This document shows positions 6,939 through 13,785 of a stretch of 14,819 nucleotides of DNA, piece by piece (the stretch's first letter is position 1; the number at the start of each line of letters is the position of its first letter). The notes beneath the pieces were generated by a model. That model was not told the origin of the DNA. It ran no database searches and saw nothing but the letters and a program-made list of their open reading frames with translations. The position numbers and the translations under genes are program-made. Where the stretch lies: contig JAGQIY010001291.1 in the NCBI GenBank assembly GCA_020430865.1, positions 1 through 14,819 of the forward strand, given 5' to 3'. The DNA comes from Myxococcales bacterium (GTDB lineage: Bacteria; Myxococcota; Polyangia; Polyangiales; Polyangiaceae).

Positions 6939-7916
6939 ATGTTTCCGCACAGCTTATCTTGGTCTGCCCCTCGCAAGAGCCTGTTCCCGCTGCTCCTGGT
7001 CTTCGCCGCAGGGTGTGGAGACGCCGGGAGCAGCAACTCCGGTCTTGGTCAGGGCGGCAGCGGGCAGGGCGGCAGCGGGCAAGGCGGCAGCGGACAGGGC
7101 GGCAGCGGTCAGGGCGGCGACGGCTTCGGTGGAGGGTTGGGCGTCGACTCGGGCGCTGGAGACGGAGGCAACAAACGCTGTGCCTCGGGCGCGGAGTGGA
7201 TCTACCTGGTGGACAGCAACAACGTCCTGCTTCAATTCCGCCCGGATTCACTCACGCTGACGCCAATCGGCAACCTGAACTGTCCTTCCAGCGCCGGCGA
7301 TACGCCGTTTTCCATGGCGGTCGACCGCGACGCCACGGCCTGGGTGCTGTACCAGAGCGGAAACATTTTCCACGTAGATACCTCCAGCGCAGCGTGTTCC
7401 GCCACCAGTTTCCAGCCTGGACAGGCGGGCCTGGACAATTTCGGTATGGGCTTCGTCTCCAACGACGACGACGACGGTGAGTCGCTGTTCGTCGCTGGAG
7501 GGACGTCGGTCACCGTCGGCAACGCGACCCTCGCCTCGATCGACACCCAGACCCTGCAGCTCTCCACCATCGGTCAGATCAATGGCTGGCCGGAGCTGAC
7601 CGGTACCGGAAACGGTCAGCTCTGGGCGTTCAGTCCGAACACGACGCCGCCAACCATCCAGCGCCTCGACAAGACCAACGGCAGCGTCGCCGAGAGCTTC
7701 AACGTCAACCAGCTCACGGGCAGCCCGAGTGCTTGGGCCTTCGCGTTCTGGGGCGGCGGCTTCTACGTCTTCTTGCAGCGCGCGCTGGAGAACAGCACCA
7801 ACATCTGGTTCTTCGACCCCGGCACCCAGAGCCTGACCCAGGCAGTGAACAACACCGGCTACCGGATCGTCGGTGCAGGCGTCTCGACCTGCGCCCCGCT
7901 GACTCCGCCCGCCTGA
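6939..7916 (+). CDS. Surface lipoprotein with GQGGS repeats and beta-propeller-like body
   Basis: A 325-residue predicted lipoprotein of unknown function. The signal peptide ends in VFAAGC with the lipid Cys at 26, a good lipobox. Residues about 37-61 are five copies of Gly-Gln-Gly-Gly-(Ser/Asp), a flexible stalk. The remaining 250 residues are rich in short beta strands, with recurring WIYLVDSNN, AWVLYQSGNIFHVD, LFVAGG, GQLWAFSP and NIWFFDPGTQ segments spaced 40-50 residues apart. This suggests a beta-propeller of the type that reads a variable and reports it as repeated blades. A DDDDGE acidic loop near 178 could bind Ca2+. Four or five Cys lie outside the signal peptide. A strong Shine-Dalgarno supports the start. 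It is divergent from the lipoprotein/collagen pair. No catalytic residues are recognisable. Confidence 0.8.
   Translation: MFPHSLSWSAPRKSLFPLLLVFAAGCGDAGSSNSGLGQGGSGQGGSGQGGSGQGGSGQGGDGFGGGLGVDSGAGDGGNKRCASGAEWIYLVDSNNVLLQFRPDSLTLTPIGNLNCPSSAGDTPFSMAVDRDATAWVLYQSGNIFHVDTSSAACSATSFQPGQAGLDNFGMGFVSNDDDDGESLFVAGGTSVTVGNATLASIDTQTLQLSTIGQINGWPELTGTGNGQLWAFSPNTTPPTIQRLDKTNGSVAESFNVNQLTGSPSAWAFAFWGGGFYVFLQRALENSTNIWFFDPGTQSLTQAVNNTGYRIVGAGVSTCAPLTPPA
7047..7121 (+). repeat. Five tandem 15-bp repeats inside the lipoprotein gene
   Basis: Units start at 7047, 7062, 7077, 7092 and 7107, with consensus GGNCAGGGCGGCAGC. The last unit ends GGCGAC. They encode GQGGS in frame, so copy-number change would lengthen or shorten the stalk without a frameshift. 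Confidence 0.92.
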
Positions 7917-7933
7917 TCGCGTCTTCGCGGTCA
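7914..7933 (+). terminator. Hairpin overlapping the lipoprotein stop codon
   Basis: TGATCGCG (7914-7921) pairs with CGCGGTCA (7926-7933) across a TCTT loop, with one G-U wobble. It begins at the TGA stop. There is no U-run, so intrinsic termination is uncertain. Confidence 0.35.
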
Positions 7934-7951
7934 CTCGAGCCACGTTCCAGT

Positions 7952-7970
7952 GCGTCTCCCCCCCGAACCC
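7952..7970 (-). repeat. G-rich intergenic element, copy 1 (inverted)
   Basis: The minus strand reads GGGTTC, then seven G, then AGACGC. It closely resembles the element at 13364-13386, which also starts GGGTTCG and continues with a G run, GAGA and GCGC. It sits 36 bp after the lipoprotein stop, in opposite orientation to the next copy. Confidence 0.45.
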
Positions 7971-8004
7971 GCGTCTCGATTCACCAACCCCAGGGGGCGA
8001 GGAA

Positions 8005-8027
8005 GGGGATTTGGGGGTGAGGAGCGC
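8005..8027 (+). repeat. G-rich intergenic element, copy 2
   Basis: GGGGATTT then GGGGGTGAGGAGCGC. It matches the 13364-13386 copy at 16 of 23 positions without gaps, including the whole GGGGGTGAG core and the GCGC end. It lies 51 bp before the radical SAM start. Confidence 0.45.
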
Positions 8028-8078
8028 TGCAGACAAACGGACGTTGACGTGGCACCACGGAGGTCTCACGAGCGGTGC

Positions 8079-9734
8079 ATGCGCATTCTGCTCGTCATGC
8101 CCACCCCGTTCGAGACGGGACGCCTAGGACTTGAAAACGTAGTCTGGCTCTCGGAGCCCGTGGCGCTCACCAGCATCGCAGCGGCGGTGCCCGAGGAGCA
8201 TGAGATCCGTCTCCTCGACCTGCGCCTCGAGCCCGAGGACGCCCTGGCCAAGGCCCTGGTCGACTTCGCGCCCGACCTCGTCGGCACCACCAGCATGACC
8301 ACCGACGTCTACCAGGCGAAGGCGGTCTTGCGCATGACTCGTCAAATCCGCCCGGAAGCGCTCACCGTGGTCGGGGGTCACGCTCCGACGCTGCAACCGC
8401 AGGAGTTCGAGGAGGACTACATCGACGTCGTGGTGCAGGGTGAGGGCGAGCACACCTTCCGCGAGCTGGTGGAACGCTGGAATCAGGTCGTCAGCGCCGG
8501 GGCTCAGCTCGACGCGGTGAGCCGACGCTTTCCCGGCATCCCCGGCGTCCGCTATCGGGACGAGGGCGGATACGTCGTGAACGCCAAGCGCGAACAGACG
8601 GTCGCGCTCGACGAGCTACCAGCGCCAGACCGTAGCCTGGTGGCCAAGTACTACGGGCGCTACTTCTTCACCGTGGCGCGGCCCATGGCGAGCATCTTCA
8701 CCAGCCGGGGCTGCTCCTTCGACTGCAACTTCTGCGCGATCTGGGAGTTCTACGAACGGCGTACCCGCTTCTTATCCGCAGAGAAAATTGCGGACCAGAT
8801 GCAAGCCTGCAAGGAAGACTTCATCTTCCTGCTGGATGACAACTTCCTGACCAGCAAGCGGCGACTGACGGAGCTGTGTGAGGAGCTCGAGCGTCGCAAA
8901 CTGAAGAAGTTCTGGATGACCCAGGGCCGCACCGACTTCGTCGCGGACAACCCCGAGCTGATTGCGCGCCTGGCCAAGAACGGTCTGATCGGGCTGCTGA
9001 GCGGCTTCGAGTCCAACGACGACGACAGCCTGGCGTCGCTACGCAAGAAGAACACCTGGGACAAGAACAAGCGCGCCAATCAGATCCTCAGGGACAACGG
9101 CGTGTTCTCGACGGGGATCTTCATGGTGCGCGCGGACTGGACACGAGAGCAGTTCCAGGGTTTGTACGACTACATCAACACCCTGGAGATCGGCATCCCG
9201 CTGGTCACCATCCTGACACCGCTACCCGGGACCCAGCTGTATCGCGCCTATCAGGACAAGCTGTTGACGACCGACTACCGGCTCTTCGATCTGCTGCACG
9301 CGGTGCTACCCACGAAGCTGCCCCGCGAGGAGTTCTACCAGGAGTTCGCCCGCGCCCTCGACGCCACCGAGGACTCCGCGCACCGCGCAATGAAGAACGT
9401 GGCTAAGCGCCGACCGGACTTCATGCGCAAGTACGCGAAGAACATGCTCTGGTTCTACGCGCGCACCTGGCGCTACCAGCGCGTGCACCGCGACTACCGC
9501 TCGTTCCTGCGCGATGAGGAGGGCCTGCTGAATGGCCCCGGCGCCAAGGCGCAGCTCACCTGGCGAGACGTCGAGTATCCGCGCGGCGACGAACACAGTA
9601 AACAGGCGCAGCAGGAGCCAGGCCTGGTCAAGCTCCGAATCCCCAAGGATACATGGGTCGACGAGCTGCCCGCGGTGGGCGTCGCTCCTCCAAAGGGGCG
9701 AAACAACCCAGACAGCCCCATCGCCGCCGAGTGA
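8079..9734 (+). CDS. B12-binding-domain-type radical SAM protein
   Basis: A 551-residue cytoplasmic radical SAM enzyme. Residues 1-135 have the Rossmann-like cobalamin-binding fold (MRILLVMPTPFE, then LLDLRL, VGTTSMTTD and VVGGHAPTL at 97-105). The usual DxHxxG motif is replaced by DLRLEP, so the lower-axial His is missing. The [4Fe-4S]/SAM motif is CSFDCNFC, with C212, C216 and C219 in CX3CX2C spacing. The TIM-barrel part continues with LLDDNFL, GFESNDDDSL and the typical LTPLPGTQLY segment, then a 150-residue C-terminal region. Architecture resembles HpnP-like methylases and other B12-radical SAM enzymes of lipid and natural-product pathways. The substrate is unknown. The ATG at 8079 starts exactly at the domain; the open frame extends 43 codons upstream into non-coding sequence. 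GGAGG at 8059-8063 is a rather distant ribosome site. The HDO oxidase gene follows 22 bp later. Confidence 0.9.
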   Translation: MRILLVMPTPFETGRLGLENVVWLSEPVALTSIAAAVPEEHEIRLLDLRLEPEDALAKALVDFAPDLVGTTSMTTDVYQAKAVLRMTRQIRPEALTVVGGHAPTLQPQEFEEDYIDVVVQGEGEHTFRELVERWNQVVSAGAQLDAVSRRFPGIPGVRYRDEGGYVVNAKREQTVALDELPAPDRSLVAKYYGRYFFTVARPMASIFTSRGCSFDCNFCAIWEFYERRTRFLSAEKIADQMQACKEDFIFLLDDNFLTSKRRLTELCEELERRKLKKFWMTQGRTDFVADNPELIARLAKNGLIGLLSGFESNDDDSLASLRKKNTWDKNKRANQILRDNGVFSTGIFMVRADWTREQFQGLYDYINTLEIGIPLVTILTPLPGTQLYRAYQDKLLTTDYRLFDLLHAVLPTKLPREEFYQEFARALDATEDSAHRAMKNVAKRRPDFMRKYAKNMLWFYARTWRYQRVHRDYRSFLRDEEGLLNGPGAKAQLTWRDVEYPRGDEHSKQAQQEPGLVKLRIPKDTWVDELPAVGVAPPKGRNNPDSPIAAE

Positions 9735-9756
9735 GCATCTTCCACCTGGAGCCAAC

Positions 9757-10623
9757 ATGACCCAGTCAGCCAAAGCCTTCCTCAAGGACCTGCGCCGAGA
9801 GATCGAGTCGCACCCCGCGGTGAATCATCTGTTCCTGAATCGCCTCGCCACGAGCCCCTTCGCCAAGCAGGACTATCGGGTCTTCGCCGAGAACCACTAC
9901 GCCCTGGTGTGCATCTTCACGAGCTATCTGGAGTCGCTGCTGGTGCGGGCGCCGGACAGCGAAGCCAAGCTGTGGCTGGCGAAGGTTCTGGTCGACGAGT
10001 ACGGAGAGGGCTCCGAGGGGCGCGACCACAGCAACCTCTACGCAAGTTTCCTCGAGGCAACGGGCGGTGACCCGAGCGCGGTGATGAGCGAGAACGTGCG
10101 AGCTCCCGCGCACGCCTTCATCACGACGCATCAACGCCTGGTGCGCGAGCGCCCCTTCCTGGAGGGGCTAGGAGCCGTGGGCCCTGGTCACGAGTGGGCG
10201 ATCCCAAAGATGTTCGAGGCGGTGATACCTGGCCTGCGCCGAGCGGGCTTCGACGAGACCGAGATCCAGTACTTCACGTTGCACGTCGAGCAGGACGACG
10301 ACCACGGAAGCTGGCTCGAGGAGGCGCTCGAGCGCTACGCCAGTGAGACCCAGGCGCAGCAGGAGATCCGTCGTGGCGCCATCGCCAGCCTGGAAGCCCG
10401 CGGGCGCTTCTGGGAAGGAGTGCAACGCGAGGTCATCCGCTACCGCCAGCCCCGTGCGCCGCGACCCGATGGGCCGAAGCCGCGCGCCTTGCTCGGCGAA
10501 GTGCTGATCACCGCCTGGGACGGCTTCGAAGCCGGCAAGCAACTCGAAGACCGCGTCCGCGGCTGGTGGGCGGAGCGCCGCCCGACGCTCGCCGGCCTGC
10601 GGCAACTCACGCGACAACTCTGA
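9757..10623 (+). CDS. Heme-oxygenase-like diiron oxidase (HDO; CADD/PqqC/TenA-like superfamily)
   Basis: A 288-residue helical enzyme of the superfamily that includes CADD, UndA, BesC and the central SznF domain, which use a diiron or Fe/Mn centre and O2. The ligand pattern is complete. E81/E84 and H91 lie in DEYGEGSEGRDH, with E84 and H91 seven apart as in CADD. E146 is in GHEWAIP. H176, D180 and H183 are in HVEQDDDH, with the exact H-x3-D-x2-H spacing. Tyr172 lies four residues before H176, a position also Tyr in CADD. The C-terminal 60 residues (beyond about 230) exceed the usual CADD length and are Arg-rich. GGAG 5 nt before the ATG supports the start; the open frame runs 75 codons further upstream inside the radical SAM gene. 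It lies 22 bp after that gene, so co-transcription is very likely. The reaction is not predictable; oxidative cleavage, N-oxygenation or pABA-type chemistry are known for relatives. Confidence 0.88.
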   Translation: MTQSAKAFLKDLRREIESHPAVNHLFLNRLATSPFAKQDYRVFAENHYALVCIFTSYLESLLVRAPDSEAKLWLAKVLVDEYGEGSEGRDHSNLYASFLEATGGDPSAVMSENVRAPAHAFITTHQRLVRERPFLEGLGAVGPGHEWAIPKMFEAVIPGLRRAGFDETEIQYFTLHVEQDDDHGSWLEEALERYASETQAQQEIRRGAIASLEARGRFWEGVQREVIRYRQPRAPRPDGPKPRALLGEVLITAWDGFEAGKQLEDRVRGWWAERRPTLAGLRQLTRQL

Positions 10624-10660
10624 GGTCGCCAGGGTGAGGCTACGGGGCTAGGGCCAAGTC

Positions 10661-11578
10661 ATGAAACGCAGGACCTGGCTCGCGGGTGGTTTGGCGCTGG
10701 GGGGAGCCGGCCTGCTCGAGTATCTGTCTCTGCGCGGTGACTTCGACAATCGTTCCGCAGTCGGCACCACGAACGGCGATCGCTACCGGCAGAGCATTCG
10801 CCGACTCGACGCAGGAGAGGTGAAGAACGGGCTCTTGCACCTCGCCCACTCGACCCACCTGATCGTCCTCGACGGGAAACGAATCCTCACGGATCCCTGG
10901 TTCTTCGACCCCGCCTTCGGCTCGCTGGATCATGCGGTGCTGCCGCCGGTCCAGGCGGAGAAGGTGGGCAAACTGGACGCCATCCTGGTGAGCCACGATC
11001 ACCCCGATCACGCCGATCCGATGGCGCTCGACCGCCTGGACAAGTCGGCGACGGTGTTCGTGGGGCTGAAGGAGCTGGAGACCAAGCTCAGGTTGCTTGG
11101 ATTCAAGACGGTGGTGCGCATTGGCGAGTGGGAGCAAGGCAAGCTAGGGGATCTGGAGATCGCCGCCACTCCGGCGCTCCACGACTCACCCGAGGTCGGC
11201 TTCGTGCTCAGCGGTGAGCAGACGAGCGTCTACTTTGGCGGCGACACGACGCTGATCGATGACCATCACCGCATCGGTGAGCAGTTCGCACCCATCGTCT
11301 CGATCCTGCCCGTGGACGGGACACGTATCCGCTGGGAACCTCTCCTGGTGATGGATCCCACGCTCGCCGTCGAGGCCACCCGGCGCTTGAAGAGCAGGCA
11401 AGTGTTCCCGAGTCATCACGAAGCTGGATACTCGGATCCCCTGGCCGAGCACCTGCTATCGACCACGGTTCGCGGTGCGGGCGCCGACTTCTCGGCCCGA
11501 GTCGAGGAGCAGCTGAGCGGCGTGAAGGCCGAGCAGCCGCAGGCAGGCGAGCTCGTCCCACTCATCCTGCGTGGTTGA
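10661..11578 (+). CDS. UlaG-like metallo-beta-lactamase-fold hydrolase, possibly Tat-exported
   Basis: A 305-residue metal-dependent hydrolase. The N-terminus MKRRTWLAGGLALGGAGLL has a twin-Arg followed by x-W-L and a hydrophobic stretch, a plausible Tat signal or membrane anchor without a clear cleavage site. The metal motif SHDHPDH gives H112, H114, D116 and H117. Further ligands are H174 (PALHDSP), D195 (YFGGDTT) and H252 or H253 (FPSHHEAGYSD). This set matches the UlaG/NAPE-PLD-like branch, which acts on lactones, phosphodiesters or N-acylphospholipids. The sequence LLHLAHSTHLIVLDGKRILTDP at the start of the fold is represented here only by its ends, LLHLAHST and ILTDPWF, which are typical of the branch. 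It follows the HDO gene by 37 bp with a weak ribosome site. Its membership in the same pathway is likely by position only. Confidence 0.85.
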   Translation: MKRRTWLAGGLALGGAGLLEYLSLRGDFDNRSAVGTTNGDRYRQSIRRLDAGEVKNGLLHLAHSTHLIVLDGKRILTDPWFFDPAFGSLDHAVLPPVQAEKVGKLDAILVSHDHPDHADPMALDRLDKSATVFVGLKELETKLRLLGFKTVVRIGEWEQGKLGDLEIAATPALHDSPEVGFVLSGEQTSVYFGGDTTLIDDHHRIGEQFAPIVSILPVDGTRIRWEPLLVMDPTLAVEATRRLKSRQVFPSHHEAGYSDPLAEHLLSTTVRGAGADFSARVEEQLSGVKAEQPQAGELVPLILRG

Positions 11579-11673
11579 TGAGCACCCTGGCTGAGCGTCC
11601 GCAGGAGCAGCGTACCTGAGGCCACGCCTCGCGATACCCTCGGTCTCCCGGTCAGCGCGGTAAGGTCCAGGCC

Positions 11674-13344
11674 ATGAGCGGGTGGAGCGGAGACTTGGTG
11701 GTGATGGGCTCGGGCGCCGCGGGGCTCTCGGCGGCGCTGGCGGCGCGAGCGGCGGGCCTCTCGGTGCTCGTCATCGAGGCGGCGGACAGCATCGGAGGAA
11801 CGACCGCGGTGAGCGGTGGCGTGATCTGGGTCCCCTGCAACAGACACCAGCGAGCTCGCGGCATCAGCGACTCCATCCAGCACGCCCTCGAGTATCTGGA
11901 GCACATCAGCGAAGGGCGCGCGCCGCGCAGGCTGATCGAACGTTACCTCACGGCATCACCCATGATGCTCGACTTCGTCGAGGACAGCATCGGCGTGGAG
12001 TTCGAGTGCCTGGACACCTACCCAGACTACCAGCCGGAGCTGCCGGGGGGTCTCACTGGCGGGCGCAGCCTCGACAACCCACTCTACGACACGAACCGTC
12101 TCGGAGACTGGCAGCCCAAGCTGCGCAAGAACCCGATCACCGGCAAGGCGCCGATGACCATCGGTGAAGCCATGGCTTGGCAGGTGTTCTCCAAACCGCT
12201 CGGCTTTCCCTTTCGTGACGTCTACGATCGCCACAAGCGTGGCCTGGTGCACGGTGGCGCGGCGCTCATCGGGCGCCTTCTGGAGGCCTGTCTCGCTCGC
12301 GGGATAGAGCTCCGATTGCAGACCCGCGGGCGAGAGCTGATGCGCGACGACGCAGGTCGAGTGAACGGCTTGCGCGCGACCGACGAGAGCGGCGCCGTCG
12401 AGCTCACTGCTCAGCGCGGCGTCGTGCTCGCGAGCGGCGGATTCGCGTGGAATCCGGAGCTGTGCAAGGACTTCTTGCTTGGCGTACCTACACATCCGGC
12501 GAGCGTACCGACCTCGCGAGGTGACGGACTGCTGATGGCCATGAGCGCGGGTGCAGCGCTCGGCAACATGAGCCAGGCGTGGTGGTGTCCAGCGGTCGAG
12601 GTGCCGGGAGAGGAGTACGACGGCGCTCCGCTCTACCGACCCGAGTTCGCTGCGCGTTGCCTCCCCCACTCGGTGATCGTGAACGCCAGCGGGCAGCGCT
12701 TCACCGCGGAAGCGACCAACTACAACGACGTGACCAAGCCGTTCTTCGACCACGGCCCGGTCGGCTACCGTCGAAAGAACCTCCCGGCGTTTCTGATCGT
12801 CGACCAGCAATACCGCGAGAAGTACGCGCTGCTCAGCGTGCCGCCAGTGATCCCCGGCATCGAGCCGAGGCCACTTCCGGAGTGGGTGAAGTGCGCGGAT
12901 ACCTTGGAAGCGCTGGCCGACCGCTGCGGGATCGACGCCGCCACACTGGTCCGCAGCATCGAGCGCTTCAACCATCAGGCGGAGGCGGGTGACGACACGG
13001 ATTTCGGCCGAGGCAGGAGCGCCTTCGACCGCTTCTACGGCGACCCGGATCAGCTCCCGAACCCCAACCTCGGCACGCTCGCCAAGCCGCCGTTCTACGC
13101 CGTGCAGCTCCGACCGAGCACCATTGGCACCAAGGGAGGTCCGAAGGTCGATCAGCATGCGCGCGTCTTGCGACCAGACGGCTCCCCCATTCGAGGCCTC
13201 TACGCCGCAGGCAACGCCATGGCCAGCATCATGGGTCCAGGCTACCCGGGCGCCGGGGCGACGATTGGCGTGGCGCTGACCTGGGGCTACCTCGCAGGTC
13301 GCCACGCTGCCGAGGGCCGCAAGGAACGGTCCAGCGTCGAATAA
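11674..13344 (+). CDS. FAD-dependent oxidoreductase, 3-ketosteroid dehydrogenase-like
   Basis: A 556-residue flavoprotein of the fumarate reductase/3-ketosteroid dehydrogenase family. The FAD dinucleotide motif is GSGAAGLSAAL at 12-22, with the ribose-binding E35. It is followed by the family signature GGTTAVSGGVIWVP at 41-54. Residues resembling the KstD active site are present: Tyr119 in YPDYQPELPGG, Tyr350 in the FTAEATNYND segment, and Tyr524 plus Gly528 in GPGYPGAGATIG, where the +4 spacing is the same as Tyr487/Gly491 of KstD1. The second FAD segment is LYAAGNAMASIMG. Length is normal. It would remove hydrogens from a ketosteroid-like or other 3-keto substrate; the actual substrate is uncertain because the family is broad. 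AAGG at 11662-11665 is 8 nt before the ATG. The gap from the previous gene is 95 bp, so it may have its own promoter and need not belong to the preceding genes. Confidence 0.85.
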   Translation: MSGWSGDLVVMGSGAAGLSAALAARAAGLSVLVIEAADSIGGTTAVSGGVIWVPCNRHQRARGISDSIQHALEYLEHISEGRAPRRLIERYLTASPMMLDFVEDSIGVEFECLDTYPDYQPELPGGLTGGRSLDNPLYDTNRLGDWQPKLRKNPITGKAPMTIGEAMAWQVFSKPLGFPFRDVYDRHKRGLVHGGAALIGRLLEACLARGIELRLQTRGRELMRDDAGRVNGLRATDESGAVELTAQRGVVLASGGFAWNPELCKDFLLGVPTHPASVPTSRGDGLLMAMSAGAALGNMSQAWWCPAVEVPGEEYDGAPLYRPEFAARCLPHSVIVNASGQRFTAEATNYNDVTKPFFDHGPVGYRRKNLPAFLIVDQQYREKYALLSVPPVIPGIEPRPLPEWVKCADTLEALADRCGIDAATLVRSIERFNHQAEAGDDTDFGRGRSAFDRFYGDPDQLPNPNLGTLAKPPFYAVQLRPSTIGTKGGPKVDQHARVLRPDGSPIRGLYAAGNAMASIMGPGYPGAGATIGVALTWGYLAGRHAAEGRKERSSVE

Positions 13345-13363
13345 TTTCCCTGAGGATAAAAAA

Positions 13364-13386
13364 GGGTTCGAGGGGGTGAGAGGCGC
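13364..13386 (+). repeat. G-rich intergenic element, copy 3
   Basis: GGGTTCGA then GGGGGTGAGAGGCGC, starting 19 bp after the flavoprotein stop and preceded by an A-tract. Bases 13378-13394 continue into a small inverted repeat around GGCGCGCC. It shares the core with the two copies at 7952-8027. Confidence 0.45.
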
Positions 13387-13770
13387 GCCGTCTCCACCAA
13401 ACATCCGACCGAGAGAATCCAGGAGTTTCCAGCTGGTTCTGGCGCTATCCGGTCGAGCACACTGGTCAGAAAATTCCGTGCACGCGGTCCGCATCCCCAC
13501 CCGTGCGTGAGTTCGCACGCCGCCCCGAGTGCCTGGACCGTTCGTGCCGACGACCGGGCGCGAGCCCGTCAAACCTGTTCAAGACGCCGGAACCACACTG
13601 CAAAAGGTTTGGATTTCAACTATTTGCAAAAGCGCCGCGAGCAGGGCTTCGAGATCGCTCACATTCTTTGGGCTCGGATCTGGTCAAGCCATGGGAAGCC
13701 AGCTAAGCCATCGCTCGGGTTTGGGTCAGCGGGTAGTCGAATAGGCGGCACGCCCAGGGACCCGGTTTCG

Positions 13771-13775
13771 AGGAG
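13771..13775 (+). promoter_or_regulatory. Shine-Dalgarno of the Cys-rich lipoprotein
   Basis: AGGAG lies 10 nt before the ATG at 13786. It supports this start over any in the upstream open frame. Confidence 0.7.
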
Positions 13776-13785
13776 TCTTAGTCAC

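Larger units (their letters stand above)
13345..13785. other. 441-bp non-coding region upstream of the Cys-rich lipoprotein
   Basis: An open frame from 13507 runs into the lipoprotein, but its first 93 codons have no coding character and the lipoprotein has its own signal peptide and ribosome site. Visible structures are the G-rich element at 13364-13386; a hairpin CGTGCG/CGCACG (13502-13507 and 13514-13519); a hairpin CGGGC/GCCCG with a GCGA tetraloop (13555-13568); and a direct repeat TGCAAAAG at 13599-13606 and 13625-13632 in an AT-rich patch. No tRNA or known riboswitch fold was recognised. A long structured leader, a small RNA or simply a long promoter region are all possible. Confidence 0.6.

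Noticed and set aside
7047..7121. Regular tandem repeats considered as a CRISPR-like array
   Set aside because: Units are contiguous 15-mers without spacers and are in frame with the lipoprotein gene.
7950..8078. 43-codon N-terminal extension of the radical SAM frame
   Set aside because: It spans intergenic repeat sequence, is Arg/Pro-rich, and the B12-type domain begins exactly at the ATG at 8079.
11956..13572. Open frame of 538 codons on the minus strand
   Set aside because: It is antisense to the flavoprotein gene, whose motifs are unmistakable. Long antisense frames are expected from high third-position GC; no domain or signal was seen in it.
13400..13600. Possible tRNA in the long intergenic region
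   Set aside because: No T-loop consensus with a pairing acceptor stem was found; the hairpins do not form a cloverleaf.
13507..13785. 93-codon N-terminal extension of the Cys-rich lipoprotein
   Set aside because: It would bury a clean signal peptide, and AGGAG precedes the internal ATG at 13786.
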